Source of the DNA: an uncultured Lachnospiraceae bacterium | Lineage (GTDB): Bacteria > Bacillota > Clostridia > Lachnospirales > Lachnospiraceae | Assembly: GCA_910588655.1 (NCBI GenBank) | Contig: CAJUPJ010000026.1 | Location: 1 to 49,719 of the forward strand | Direction of reading: 5' to 3' | Length of the DNA: 49,719 bases | Shown: positions 7,566 through 16,616 of the stretch, piece after piece | How the letters are laid out: every line of letters begins with the position of its first letter | Position numbering within the stretch: the first letter of the stretch is position 1 | Notes under the pieces: generated by a model | Databases searched by the model: none | The model's input: the letters and a program-made list of their open reading frames with translations, nothing else | Told to the model about the DNA's origin: nothing | Position numbers and translations under genes: made by a program

Positions 7566-10061
7566 CTAATGGTTTAACAGCCTTTCCACAAGAATAACTG
7601 CTTCCTGTGCATCTTTTGAATACCCGTCAGCCCCAATTTCATCTGCAAACCCCTGTGTAATAACTGCACCGCCAATTATAACTTTGCAGGCAGGATATTT
7701 TTCACGTACAAGCCCTGTTACCTTCTTCATTTCCATCATTGTAGTAGTCATAAGGGCTGAAAGCCCGATAATATCCGCTTTTTCTGCTATTGCTGTATCT
7801 ACAATTCTTTCTGCTGGTACATCTTTTCCAAGGTCAATAACATTATACCCATAATTCCTAAGCATAAGTGCAACAAGGTTCTTACCAATATCATGTATAT
7901 CATGCTCTACTGTGGCTATAACTATAGTCCCCAGAGGTTCTTTGCTCCTGTTCTCCGCAAGCAAAGGTTCTAAAACAGCTATTCCCTTCTCCATTGTTTT
8001 TGCACTTGAAATCAGCTGTGGCAGGAAATATACCTGTTTGTCGAAAAGCTCCCCAACATGGTTTATTGCGGGAATAAGGCTGCCATCAATAATATCCTGT
8101 GCTTTCCTTCCACCATCCAGTGCATCTTTTACAAAATCTTCTATTTTATTCTGTCTTCCCTTTACAACTGCTTCAAAAAGCAAATCATCATTTATAATAT
8201 CTCCAGTAAAGGCATTTCCATTACTGCTGCCTGTTTTTAAAGTGACTGCCTCTGGATTAACTTCCCCGCTTACAACAGAAACCTTATGCTTTGTAACCCT
8301 GTCAATATAACCTGTCCCTGCTTCTGGTTTATCCATAAGAAGCCCTGCCGCAAATACAGAATGCATTAAAAGGTCTTGCGATGGGTTTGCTATTGCCATT
8401 GTAAGTCCCTGGCTTATTGCTATTGACATAAAGCTGCTGTTTACAAACATTCTTTCAGGCAGCCCGAAAGATATATTGGAAAGCCCGCATATTGTAGCAA
8501 CTTCCAGTTCATTCTTACAATATCTTATAGTTTCCAGTGTTTCAAGTGCTGCTTTGCTATTTGCACCAACTGTTGCCACAAGCCCGTCAACAATAATATC
8601 ATCCTTTGAAAGCCCCTGTTTTAAAGCTTCATCAATTATTCTATGGATTATGCTGTTCTTCTCAGACATATCTTTTGGAAGGCCTTTTTCTGATAATGGC
8701 AGAAGTATAAACATTGCACCATATTTTTTAGCAGCAGGCAGAAGCCTTTCAAACTTTCCAGGTTCTAGTGAAATTGAATTTATTAATGCCCTGCCTGGAT
8801 AAATACGCAATGCCTCCTCCACAACATCAGGATGGCTTGAATCAATAGAAAGCGGAAGATTGCTGGCAATAGAGAGTTCATTAACTGCCTTTAGCATCAT
8901 TTCCTTTTCATCAATGCCATTCATGCCCATATTTACATCAAGCACCGAAGCCCCAAGCTCCTCCTGTGACTCTGCCATTTCTGTAACAATATCAAAACAT
9001 CCCTCACGTAGTTCTGCCTGTAATGCCTTTTTCCCGGTAGGATTAATTCTTTCACCCACTACCAGGAAACTGCCGTCAAGTTCTATATCAAGCACATTTC
9101 TTTCAGTTGAAAGAGCACGCCTTTTAACATTTCCTTTACGCCCTGTAAATAAGACACTGTTTCTTAATGACTTTTCCTCCAGCAAAGAACATAAAGCCTG
9201 TATATGTGCTGGTGTAGTGCCACAGCAGCCGCCAAGTATATCAGCGCCTGCATCCACAAGTGCAAGCATCTCCTCTGCAAACCCGTCCGGTCCTAAATCA
9301 TATACCGTATTACCATCTGCATCAAGCTGTGGAAGCCCTGCATTTGGCTTTGCTGCAACAGGTATATCTGCATATCTTGCCATTTCTCTTACAATATCTG
9401 CCATTTTGCCAGGTCCTGTTGAACAGTTTACCCCAACTGCCGCAACTCCAAGTGCATTTAAAACAAGGGCGGCTGTCCCAGGGTCTGTTCCATACAATGT
9501 GCGCCCGTCCTCATTAAATGTAAGTGTAACCATTACAGGAAGGTTACATGTTTCCTTAACGGCAATAACTGCAGCACGGCATTCCTGGAGGCTCATCATT
9601 GTTTCCACAACAATCAAATCCACACCTGCATCATAAAGATACATTACCTGCTCTTTATAAATGTCCACAAGTTCCTCAAATTTAAGAGGTCCGGCAGGAT
9701 ATACCTGTTTTCCTGTCATAGTTATATCACCAGCAATATAAATATCCCTGCCTGCACCTGCCTCCCTGGCAGCTTCCTTTGAAATATCTACAAGCCTCAT
9801 ATTAATATCCCTGGCATTATCTGCAAGCCCATATTCTGCAAGTTTAATCCTGTTTCCAGAAAACGTTGGCGCATAAAGCACATCAGAACCAGCTTTTATA
9901 TATTCTGTTTGTAACTCTTTAAGAATATCCCTGTTTTCCAAAATCCACTCTTCAGGACATACACCAGCAGGCATCCCCCGCCTTTGTAAATTAGAGCCCG
10001 TCGCCCCGTCAAGAACCAGTTTCCCACGTCCCAGCCTGTCAATAAAGTTCTCTTTAGCCAT
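7566..10061 (-). CDS. metH: Cobalamin-dependent methionine synthase, short form
   Basis: It transfers a methyl group from methyltetrahydrofolate through cobalamin to homocysteine, the last step of methionine synthesis. The 831 residues contain a homocysteine-binding barrel (about 1-295) with zinc ligands C213, C279 and C280; a pterin-binding barrel (about 325-590, with VVGERINPTGKK); a cobalamin cap domain (about 610-705); and a Rossmann B12 domain (about 710-831) with EHDIHDIG, in which H723 is the axial cobalt ligand. The C-terminal AdoMet-dependent reactivation domain of the long E. coli enzyme is absent, as is usual in Clostridia, so a separate activator is expected elsewhere. The start follows a GGGGG ribosome site. 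Promoter and operator-like palindrome lie upstream. Confidence 0.93.
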   Translation of the reverse strand: MAKENFIDRLGRGKLVLDGATGSNLQRRGMPAGVCPEEWILENRDILKELQTEYIKAGSDVLYAPTFSGNRIKLAEYGLADNARDINMRLVDISKEAAREAGAGRDIYIAGDITMTGKQVYPAGPLKFEELVDIYKEQVMYLYDAGVDLIVVETMMSLQECRAAVIAVKETCNLPVMVTLTFNEDGRTLYGTDPGTAALVLNALGVAAVGVNCSTGPGKMADIVREMARYADIPVAAKPNAGLPQLDADGNTVYDLGPDGFAEEMLALVDAGADILGGCCGTTPAHIQALCSLLEEKSLRNSVLFTGRKGNVKRRALSTERNVLDIELDGSFLVVGERINPTGKKALQAELREGCFDIVTEMAESQEELGASVLDVNMGMNGIDEKEMMLKAVNELSIASNLPLSIDSSHPDVVEEALRIYPGRALINSISLEPGKFERLLPAAKKYGAMFILLPLSEKGLPKDMSEKNSIIHRIIDEALKQGLSKDDIIVDGLVATVGANSKAALETLETIRYCKNELEVATICGLSNISFGLPERMFVNSSFMSIAISQGLTMAIANPSQDLLMHSVFAAGLLMDKPEAGTGYIDRVTKHKVSVVSGEVNPEAVTLKTGSSNGNAFTGDIINDDLLFEAVVKGRQNKIEDFVKDALDGGRKAQDIIDGSLIPAINHVGELFDKQVYFLPQLISSAKTMEKGIAVLEPLLAENRSKEPLGTIVIATVEHDIHDIGKNLVALMLRNYGYNVIDLGKDVPAERIVDTAIAEKADIIGLSALMTTTMMEMKKVTGLVREKYPACKVIIGGAVITQGFADEIGADGYSKDAQEAVILVERLLNH

Positions 10062-10103
10062 ATAGCCCCCAGTCTTTTATAAATCAGTTAAGTAAAAATT
10101 TCC

Positions 10104-10160
10104 ATAGTAAACGGTATTTATTATGTCGTTTACTATAACATACCATTTTATAAATTTCAA
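10104..10160 (-). promoter_or_regulatory. metH promoter with palindromic operator or leader hairpin
   Basis: On the minus strand TTGAAA (10155-10160) is 17 bp from TATAGT (10132-10137). A perfect 10-bp inverted repeat, ATAGTAAACG (10104-10113) and CGTTTACTAT (10127-10136), begins inside the -10 and covers the transcription start. This position suits a repressor operator better than a terminator, as no T-run follows. I see neither an S-box nor a cobalamin riboswitch. Confidence 0.65.
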
Positions 10161-10280
10161 TAAAAAGATATACTATATTCACAACTTAAATCAAGCATTT
10201 TAAACAGGATTATTGTATTATATATAAAGCACATGCGCATTGTGTATTGCACAACGGTTTTTAAAAATAAATGGAAAGTG

Positions 10281-10886
10281 GTGTCAGACTTGTACGAATG
10301 GAACGAAACTATACAAAAAATAATTAACTGGATTGAAGAAAACCTGGAGGAAAACCCTTCCCTTGCCAGGGCAACCTTTGAAATCAGGGACACAAACAAG
10401 CGTCTTCTGCATACCGCCAGAACCCAGTACCTCTTCCAATATCCATACGGCAAGTTGTATACTTTCCTGGACATTATACCAGTAAAGGAGAACAGAAAAT
10501 GAATAAAACATGTTTAACACAGGCAAATATAAGAATAGAATATATTCCAGAACATAAATATATTGGAATATGGGATAAAGAAACTGGTAACTACATGGAT
10601 TTCTGGAAAACACATGACTGTGATACAATATGTGGTATAATTGACAGCATGAGCCGTGTTTCCCATCCAGTAGTTACCTGCCAGTTATTATATGGTTTTC
10701 TTCCACCCTCCATTTGATTACCTGAAAGACTGTGGCGAAGTAATGGCAAGAACCGAAAACCTGGCATGGAATTTTGACCCGTCATCAAAAGGCTATAAAT
10801 GGAATGAAGAAAACTGCCCTGTTTACCAGCGCCATTGCCCGGAAACTATTGTATATGAAGTATTAAGACCTGTAACAATAATATAA
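10281..10886 (+). pseudogene. Broken AraC regulator with GyrI-like effector domain
   Basis: Three pieces in different frames together resemble one AraC-family regulator of about 290 residues. The piece at 10281-10502 begins like the family (SDLYEWNETIQKIINWIEENLEENPSL), then jumps to the end of the DNA-binding region (EIRDTNKRLLHTA), so most of the two helix-turn-helix motifs are missing. The piece at 10499-10717 holds the start of the GyrI-like effector domain (YIPEHKYIGIWDKETGNYMDFWKTHDCDTI). The piece at 10692-10886 holds its end (FFHPPFDYLKDCGEVM...LAWNFDPSSKGY...YEVLRPV). The central part of the effector domain is deleted and the frames do not join. The family assignment rests on remembered similarity of these segments. 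Confidence 0.7.
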
Positions 10887-10894
10887 TGGTGCAG

Positions 10895-11866
10895 TTATTT
10901 ATTGAAAGCCTGGCAAAATTTATTATGGATTTTTACACCAGAATGCAGGCTGTGTACGCACAGCCTGTATACCCAGTTAATTATTATTTCCAGGTCTATG
11001 CTGCATATATCTCTTCCCATAGTAAAATACCTGCTTAAAGCAATTATATAAACCAGTGCCATTTCGCCAAAAACCTGCCCTGCCCTTTCCACGCTTTTTT
11101 CATCTGGAAATCCAAGATACCTGCTAAATATCCTGTATTCTAAATAATTTACCAAGGCACTGGCATATTTTTCTTTTACAGCGATATCAAATTCATCAAA
11201 TTGTGAAACAATCTGTGCCGCACTTTTCTCCTCTTCAAAATAATCAAAGCTTCCTTTTAAATAAACCGTTTCCTTGTTTTCTATTATAACCTCTAATATA
11301 TTATCTGCCATATCCATAAACAGTTTATACATATGCATATAATCCTGTGCCGTCTTTTTGCAGGCTATATTTTCTTCAAGTATCTTTTTATATTCCTGCA
11401 TTTCACCTGCAACAAAAGGAATATCCTGCATCTTAATTACAGAAATATCCCCTTTATTGCCAATTTTATAGAATTGTACTTCTTTATTTACAATATAATC
11501 TGCTGTTACCGGGCAGGAAGCAGCCATAGAAATCCATAAAAGCCCTTTATGCTTTGCAAAAAGCCTGGGGAATTTGCGGCATGTATTACAAAGCATTTCT
11601 TCACCTGCATTTTTCTGTATACGGCAGAGCCCGTCTTCATCAAGCATACTGCACCTGCCGCCGCTCTTTGTAGAAAAATATCTGTTTCCATCTGCTTTAT
11701 AAATATTTGATAAAATATCTTCCCTTAAAGCTTTATCTTTAAGATTTCCAAAACGCTGGAAATCCTCACCAGCAACTGCGATACGCCAGCCAGAACAACA
11801 TGTATATCTGCACTTTCCTGCAAGACACCTGAAGTTGTTATAAAACCCAAGAACTATTCCTTCCAC
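10895..11866 (-). CDS. fliB: Flagellin lysine N-methylase family protein
   Basis: A FliB-like protein of 323 residues; the family methylates surface lysines of flagellin. The cysteine signature is intact: C14, C19, C23 and C24 in NFRCLAGKCRYTCCSGW, then C72, C81, C93 and C96 ending LCNTCRKFPR. This pattern suggests a metal or iron-sulfur centre. The rest is helical and variable, as in the family. The start is uncertain: a GTG at 11866 has AAGGG 9 bp upstream, but a TTG six codons later, behind GAAGGA, is about as good. It follows a 50-residue membrane protein gene and pyrE on the same strand. No flagellin gene lies in the window. Confidence 0.8.
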   Translation of the reverse strand: MEGIVLGFYNNFRCLAGKCRYTCCSGWRIAVAGEDFQRFGNLKDKALREDILSNIYKADGNRYFSTKSGGRCSMLDEDGLCRIQKNAGEEMLCNTCRKFPRLFAKHKGLLWISMAASCPVTADYIVNKEVQFYKIGNKGDISVIKMQDIPFVAGEMQEYKKILEENIACKKTAQDYMHMYKLFMDMADNILEVIIENKETVYLKGSFDYFEEEKSAAQIVSQFDEFDIAVKEKYASALVNYLEYRIFSRYLGFPDEKSVERAGQVFGEMALVYIIALSRYFTMGRDICSIDLEIIINWVYRLCVHSLHSGVKIHNKFCQAFNK

Positions 11867-11883
11867 AAGGCATGTCCCTTCTG

Positions 11884-12036
11884 TCAGAATATAATTTCTG
11901 ACTTGTCTTTAAGAAGTCTTGCACCATTTGTAATAACCAGGATTCCTGTACAAATCCCTGTTACAATTAAAAGAATTCCCATAACTATATTAAAAGCACC
12001 AACTGACTTCATAGTTTTATATATTTTTTCGCCCAT
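11884..12036 (-). CDS. Small membrane protein, 50 residues
   Basis: A short gene between pyrE and fliB. The product starts MGEKIYKTMKSVGAFNIVMG, continues as one long hydrophobic stretch (about residues 12-36: FNIVMGILLIVTGICTGILV) and ends in a charged tail, LLKDKSEIIF. AAAGGA lies 5 bp before the ATG. The gap to pyrE is 45 bp, so co-transcription is likely. I do not know its function; the composition suggests a membrane peptide with one or two tightly packed helices. Confidence 0.65.
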   Translation of the reverse strand: MGEKIYKTMKSVGAFNIVMGILLIVTGICTGILVITNGARLLKDKSEIIF

Positions 12037-12081
12037 AATTATCCTTTTCCTTTACAAATTATTGCAACCGCGCAGGTTGGA

Positions 12082-12759
12082 TTATTTTACACCATACTGT
12101 TTATAATATTCATTAATAGCTTCTTTTATATTATCATCAATTAGTATACTTCCACAACATTCTTTATTATACAGGCACTCTATAACATCATCCATAGAAA
12201 CAATTGCATTAACAGGGAAACCATACTTTTCCTCTATTTCATCCAGTGCAGTTTTATCAGTGGAAAGCCCTCTCTCCATACGGTTTAATGAAACTACAAG
12301 CCCTTTGATTTCTATGTCCGCCTGTGCTTTAATAATTGGGAATGTCTCTTCAATGGATTTGCCAGAAGTAGTTACATCCTCAATAATAACTACCCTGTCC
12401 CCGTCTTTAAGGCTGCTTCCAAGCAAAATCCCCTTATCACCATGGTCTTTAATTTCTTTGCGGTTAGAACAATACTTTATATCTTTATTATAAAGAGTGC
12501 TGTATGCCATAGCTGTTGCAACGCTAAGAGGTATTCCCTTATATGCCGGACCGAACAATACATCAAAATCATCACCATAATGTTCATGTATTGCCTGTGC
12601 ATAATACTTTCCAAGCCTTATAAGCTGTGTACCTGTATTATATAAACCTGCGTTCATAAAAAATGGTGATTTGCGCCCGCTTTTTAAAGTAAACTCACCA
12701 AACTTTAATACACCAGTTTCTGCCATAAATGTAATAAATTCCTGTTTATACTTTTCCAT
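12082..12759 (-). CDS. pyrE: Orotate phosphoribosyltransferase
   Basis: It converts orotate and PRPP to orotidine monophosphate in pyrimidine synthesis. The 225-residue chain has the substrate region FTLKSGRKSPFFMNAG (about 23-38), FGPAYKGIPLS (69-79), the flexible-loop region NRKEIKDHGDKG (99-110) and the PRPP-binding motif VVIIEDVTTSGKS (123-135). The ATG at 12759 was chosen: AGGAGGA lies 10 bp upstream and the product matches the usual N-terminus. A further 20 open codons upstream are probably untranslated. It is not grouped with other pyr genes here. Confidence 0.93.
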   Translation of the reverse strand: MEKYKQEFITFMAETGVLKFGEFTLKSGRKSPFFMNAGLYNTGTQLIRLGKYYAQAIHEHYGDDFDVLFGPAYKGIPLSVATAMAYSTLYNKDIKYCSNRKEIKDHGDKGILLGSSLKDGDRVVIIEDVTTSGKSIEETFPIIKAQADIEIKGLVVSLNRMERGLSTDKTALDEIEEKYGFPVNAIVSMDDVIECLYNKECCGSILIDDNIKEAINEYYKQYGVK

Positions 12760-12851
12760 CTTAAATAAATCCTCCTGTTTTATACTGTAAAATTCTGCAA
12801 AAATACCATGGTCAAGCATATATCCGCAATCCGCTCCGCTACTTGATGAGG

Positions 12852-13733
12852 TTAAATAGTAAACTCTGCTGTTGCACCCTCGATAACAATGCGGTACTTG
12901 CCAGAAGGCAGTTCACCATATGGAGTTAAATCATATGTCTTCTTTGTCTTGCCCCCGGCTTTCATTATATAAGCAATATCATTAAAAACCATATCCTCTT
13001 TAGCAGGTATATCATACCATTTGCCATCCACTTTTGCCTGGATTGAAAAATACTCGCCAAAATATGTTTCTTTCTTTGTTTTGTTTTTTAATTTAACTTC
13101 AAGTTTTGTGCCTTTAAGCTGGACACTTGTAATTTTCAGCCCATGTGGCTGGTTTTTCCTGCTTTTTGTAAGGAATTTTGTATTCCACTTTCCATCTTTT
13201 AAAGCAATACAGCGTATATTAGGGAATGATGATATTGACATTTCATCTTTTTCCTGCCACTGGTAATTTTTAATTCTCCCAAAATCAATATCAGCTTTAT
13301 AAATGCTGCCATTATTTAGAAAAACATACCCGTCATACCATGTAAAACTTATAAACGCCCCTTCTTTGCTGCCAATCTCCAGACTGTACATATCACCTTT
13401 TAATTTATCTATATCTACATCCTGTACAGCATCACCAAGTTTTATCCCATTAATATAGCCAACTATTTCCTGTTCCCCGTTCTTGTCAAACAACCAGCAG
13501 TTTTCTGCTTTATTATTGCTATACTCCCAAAAACACATTGCACTTGTTTCTACACTTGCATCCTTTAAAAGCTGGACTGTCCCAGCCTCTTCCATCCTGC
13601 TGTTATCTGGCCTGCTTATAGCATATGCTGTACGTTCTCCTGTTACGGAATTGCCAGATAGAAATGCACCAGCACTTAATGCTAATGCCATGCAGACTGG
13701 CAGGACAGAAACCTTTGATATAATTTTCCTCAT
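12852..13733 (-). CDS. Secreted protein with C-terminal Ig-like domain
   Basis: A 293-residue exported protein. It begins with a signal peptide (MRKIISKVSVLPVCMALALS...), probably cut after the AYA near residue 37. The middle, about residues 40-180, is not recognised and contains short beta-rich segments such as GYINGIKLGDAV and GYVFLNNGSIYKADID. The C-terminus (about 210-293), with YFGEYFSIQAKVDGKWYDIP...YIMKAGGKTKKTYDL...YGELPSGKYRIV, looks like the bacterial Ig-like Big_14 type, a common surface module in Clostridia. AGGGAG lies 8-9 bp before the chosen ATG. The gene is divergent from the HAD phosphatase gene. Function unknown. Confidence 0.7.
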   Translation of the reverse strand: MRKIISKVSVLPVCMALALSAGAFLSGNSVTGERTAYAISRPDNSRMEEAGTVQLLKDASVETSAMCFWEYSNNKAENCWLFDKNGEQEIVGYINGIKLGDAVQDVDIDKLKGDMYSLEIGSKEGAFISFTWYDGYVFLNNGSIYKADIDFGRIKNYQWQEKDEMSISSFPNIRCIALKDGKWNTKFLTKSRKNQPHGLKITSVQLKGTKLEVKLKNKTKKETYFGEYFSIQAKVDGKWYDIPAKEDMVFNDIAYIMKAGGKTKKTYDLTPYGELPSGKYRIVIEGATAEFTI

Positions 13734-13850
13734 ATAAACCACTCCCTTTACAAACATAACCAAAACAATTTAATATCTAATAATACTATTGTATAATATA
13801 ATTATTGGAAATGCAATCATTTTTCTTGCCACTGGCATGTCATGTAGCAT

Positions 13851-13879
13851 TTGACAAATATATACCACAGTAATATACT
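13851..13879 (+). promoter_or_regulatory. Promoter of the HAD phosphatase gene
   Basis: A perfect TTGACA (13851-13856) lies 17 bp before TATACT (13874-13879). The leader to the start codon is about 60 nt and includes GAAAGGA as ribosome site. Confidence 0.7.
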
Positions 13880-13945
13880 TGTCTGGTAATATTTATATAT
13901 AATAACGGGAGTTAATAATACTGCTGGCAATGAAAGGAAATACTT

Positions 13946-14746
13946 ATGAAAAACCTTGTTTTTTTCGATGTTGATGAAACGTTAGTTACCAAAGATGAAA
14001 ATGGATATTTAATACCAGAAAGCACCACCCTTGCTTTGAAACTTCTGCGCAGAAATGGAAACCTGTGTTTTATTAATTCTGGAAGGACAATTGCCGGCAT
14101 GGAAAATATAATACTGGACATTGGTGTAGACGGTTTTGTATGCGGATGTGGCACATATATATGTATTAAAGATAAAATATTATTTTCCAGGACTATACCA
14201 CACTGCCTTGGTAATGAATTAATAAAAGACCTTATAAAATGCAGGCTTGAATGGGTTCTTGAAGGACAAAACTCACTATATTATATTGATATGCCACATA
14301 AAACAAGAATAAGGTATTTTAAAGAAGACCATCAGAAGACGTTTCCTGGCATATGTAAAATCCTGCCACCAGAAAATGCACAGGATTTATCATTTGATAA
14401 ATTCTGCATATGCACTTCACCTGGATGTGATTTTGAATATTTCCATAATAAATATAATAAAGAGTTTGATTTTATAGACCGTGGCAACAATTTTTTTGAA
14501 ATTGTCCCGTCTGGATGCTCTAAAGCAACAGGAATGAAGTTTTTAATGGACTATTATAATATTCCTGTACAAAACACATATGCTATAGGCGACAGCACCA
14601 ATGACCTGCCTATGATAAACTTTGCAGGAACAGGTATTGTAATGGGTAACAGCCCTGCCTGTGTTACCTGCCATGCAGATTATGTAACAAGCAGCATACT
14701 GGAAGATGGCATATATAATGCTATGAAACATTATAAACTTATATAA
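13946..14746 (+). CDS. Cof-type HAD family phosphatase
   Basis: A 266-residue haloacid dehalogenase-fold hydrolase. Motif I is FFDVDETLV with the nucleophile D8 and general acid D10; motif II is NSGRT (44-48); K193 in SKATGMKF is motif III; motif IV is GDSTND (215-220). A large C2-type cap lies between motifs II and III, the mark of the Cof subfamily that removes phosphate from sugar phosphates or cofactors. The substrate cannot be read from the sequence. Transcribed alone from its own promoter and ending at a strong bidirectional terminator. Confidence 0.88.
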   Translation: MKNLVFFDVDETLVTKDENGYLIPESTTLALKLLRRNGNLCFINSGRTIAGMENIILDIGVDGFVCGCGTYICIKDKILFSRTIPHCLGNELIKDLIKCRLEWVLEGQNSLYYIDMPHKTRIRYFKEDHQKTFPGICKILPPENAQDLSFDKFCICTSPGCDFEYFHNKYNKEFDFIDRGNNFFEIVPSGCSKATGMKFLMDYYNIPVQNTYAIGDSTNDLPMINFAGTGIVMGNSPACVTCHADYVTSSILEDGIYNAMKHYKLI

Positions 14747-14768
14747 ATATATTTCTTCTGTATTACAT

Positions 14769-14807
14769 ACAAGCCAGTGCCTTAAACAAAGCACTGGCTT
14801 GTTATTT
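14769..14807. terminator. Bidirectional terminator
   Basis: A near-perfect stem, ACAAGCCAGTGC (14769-14780) with GCACTGGCTTGT (14791-14802), is followed by TATTTTAT. It separates the plus-strand HAD gene from the convergent minus-strand membrane protein gene. Confidence 0.8.
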
Positions 14808-15265
14808 TATCCCTTGGCAGTCTTTCCAGACAGGGTTTCAAGCACTGTTTTATATATCATAATAAGGTATGCATCTATAACACAATATTTATTAGAAAGA
14901 AATTCTATAAGCTTATAAATAAAACATCCGCCCATAAGAATTACACTCATACATGTAACAAAATAATTTAAGTCCAGTGCCAGAACTACTATATTGGCAA
15001 CAATATAAAAAACAATTACAGAAAGAAACTTACGTCCAATCTGAAGTGCCATATAAAGTGTTTCTGCAAGCAGTTCTTTGCGCTCTTTTATATATTCACT
15101 GTTCTCTTCCTTAAGCAGCTCATACATATCATTAAAAATCTTTTTATCCTGGAATTTTGTTTTAGTATAAGCATTTTTTATGACTTCCTCTTCAAACATC
15201 CGCACATATGAAATGTATTTTCTTCTTCCAAACTGCTTTTTTAAACATTTTTTAAAAACATTCAT
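14807..15265 (-). CDS. Unknown membrane protein
   Basis: A 152-residue protein I cannot assign. The N-terminal half (1-75) is charged and helical (MNVFKKCLKKQFGRRKY...NDMYELLKEENSEYIKERKELLAE). Two hydrophobic segments follow (about 80-100, FLSVIVFYIVANIVVLAL, and 103-122, YFVTCMSVILMGGCFIY), then a moderately hydrophobic C-terminus. GGCGGGG lies 8 bp before the ATG. It stands alone between a terminator and a 260-bp gap. Confidence 0.6.
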   Translation of the reverse strand: MNVFKKCLKKQFGRRKYISYVRMFEEEVIKNAYTKTKFQDKKIFNDMYELLKEENSEYIKERKELLAETLYMALQIGRKFLSVIVFYIVANIVVLALDLNYFVTCMSVILMGGCFIYKLIEFLSNKYCVIDAYLIMIYKTVLETLSGKTAKG

Positions 15266-15484
15266 TGATAATACCCCGCCTTGGCTGCAACATTCTATTT
15301 TAATTTATGTGGTTTTTCACAATGCGTTCATATGAAATACACAAAAACATCACATAAATCTGTTAGCATTTTTATATGGATACCACTTGTAATTTCCAGT
15401 ACAGAATTCATTAAACCTTCATCTGTCTTAATCCCTTCTGTACTTTGTGGTATTCTTTGTACACCTTTTTTTCATAAATCTTAT

Positions 15485-15525
15485 ACAAGGCATATCTTAT
15501 GGGGAATACCCTGGATATGCCCTGT
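15485..15525 (-). terminator. Stem-loop after the REC-Hpt gene
   Basis: A 12-bp stem with one mismatch, ACAAGGCATATC (15485-15496) against GATATGCCCTGT (15514-15525), lies directly downstream of the minus-strand REC-Hpt gene. The T-run after it is poor, so it may be a weak terminator or a 3'-end protecting hairpin. Confidence 0.45.
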
Positions 15526-15528
15526 ATA

Positions 15529-16569
15529 TTAATCCCCATACATTGTATTTAATATATCTGATGCTTCATCATACTGGAAATTCTGTATAGCATCATACAT
15601 TTCCTGGAGTTTTCCAATATGCCTTTCATTACTTCCTGCAAGCATTTTTTCAAGAAGGTCTGTAATTTCAATATATTCGTAATTATCAATGCTTTCTTTT
15701 AACCTGTTAAGGTTTTTAATAAATTCTGTTTCTTCCATTTTAGCCCCTGGCTTTTTAGCAAGGTTTTTCTGGTTATAATAATCACATGCAATTTTAAGCT
15801 GATGGTGGAATTCTTTCACCATTTCCATATATTCACCTATCTGTGAAATTATATACATGCGCTGGTATTCTTTAGCAGATAATTCCATTTTCTGTGAATA
15901 GCCTGCAAGCTTGTTTGCTGCAATATTCAGGAAAATCCCTTTAAGGCTGTGGAAATGCATTGACATAGCTTCTAATTGTTCAGTATTCCTTATTTCTTCC
16001 AGTTTATTATAATGCTCTAAAATATTCCGTACAGAAACATTAAGGACTTTCATATAATTATCAAGGCTTCCTGCCATAAGCGCAATTCCCTCATCATAGT
16101 TAAGACCTTCAACTAATGAAAGAAACCCTGCTGAGTCAATACATTCTTCCTCTGCACAGCTTTCCCCTGTTTCCCCTTTTATAAAACCATACTGTTTAAG
16201 TTTTACCTCAAAATCTTCTATACGTAAAGGCTTTTTTATTACACAGTCTGCGCCTGCATCTGTAAACAGCCTGGTAACTGCTTCATCTACAGTAGCTGAA
16301 ACCCCTATTATTTTAGGCTGGTTTTTACCATTTGATATCTCCATTATCTGTCTTGTTGTTTCAACCCCGTCCATTTCAGGCATAAGGTAATCCATAAGAA
16401 CTATATCATAGAGTACACTCCTCACCCTTTCTACTGCCTCTATGCCTGATTCTGCCGTATCTGCCTTTATTCCATAACGTTCAAGCATTGCAGCCAGAAC
16501 CATTACATTAACCATATTGTCATCTACAACAAGAACCCTGATGTTCCTCACAATAATATTTTCTTCCAT
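15529..16569 (-). CDS. Response regulator with REC and Hpt domains
   Basis: A 346-residue signalling protein without its own kinase or DNA-binding domain. The receiver domain (about 9-128) has the acid pair D16/D17, the phospho-acceptor D60 in LMDYLMPEMDG and the conserved lysine in VIKKP (111-114). A histidine phosphotransfer domain follows (about 155-255), with the phosphorylatable H207 in HFHSLKG. The C-terminal 90 residues are helical and unassigned. The ATG at 16569 sits 5 bp after GGGGGA. It follows galM by 47 bp, so it is probably co-transcribed with it. This layout suggests a phosphorelay intermediate for a hybrid kinase encoded elsewhere. Confidence 0.85.
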   Translation of the reverse strand: MEENIIVRNIRVLVVDDNMVNVMVLAAMLERYGIKADTAESGIEAVERVRSVLYDIVLMDYLMPEMDGVETTRQIMEISNGKNQPKIIGVSATVDEAVTRLFTDAGADCVIKKPLRIEDFEVKLKQYGFIKGETGESCAEEECIDSAGFLSLVEGLNYDEGIALMAGSLDNYMKVLNVSVRNILEHYNKLEEIRNTEQLEAMSMHFHSLKGIFLNIAANKLAGYSQKMELSAKEYQRMYIISQIGEYMEMVKEFHHQLKIACDYYNQKNLAKKPGAKMEETEFIKNLNRLKESIDNYEYIEITDLLEKMLAGSNERHIGKLQEMYDAIQNFQYDEASDILNTMYGD

Positions 16570-16616
16570 ATAAATCCCCCATGATATTTCCTTAGACCCA
16601 GGCAAAACCTGGCAGC

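Noticed and set aside
8860..9636. 258-residue plus-strand frame inside metH
   Set aside because: Serine- and alanine-rich shadow of the conserved metH coding sequence; no start site.
10062..10130. SAM or cobalamin riboswitch before metH
   Set aside because: The leader is too short and lacks the conserved cores of either class; only a simple palindrome is present.
15281..15532. 83-residue plus-strand frame between two minus-strand genes
   Set aside because: No ribosome site, odd composition, and it runs into the stem-loop after the REC-Hpt gene.
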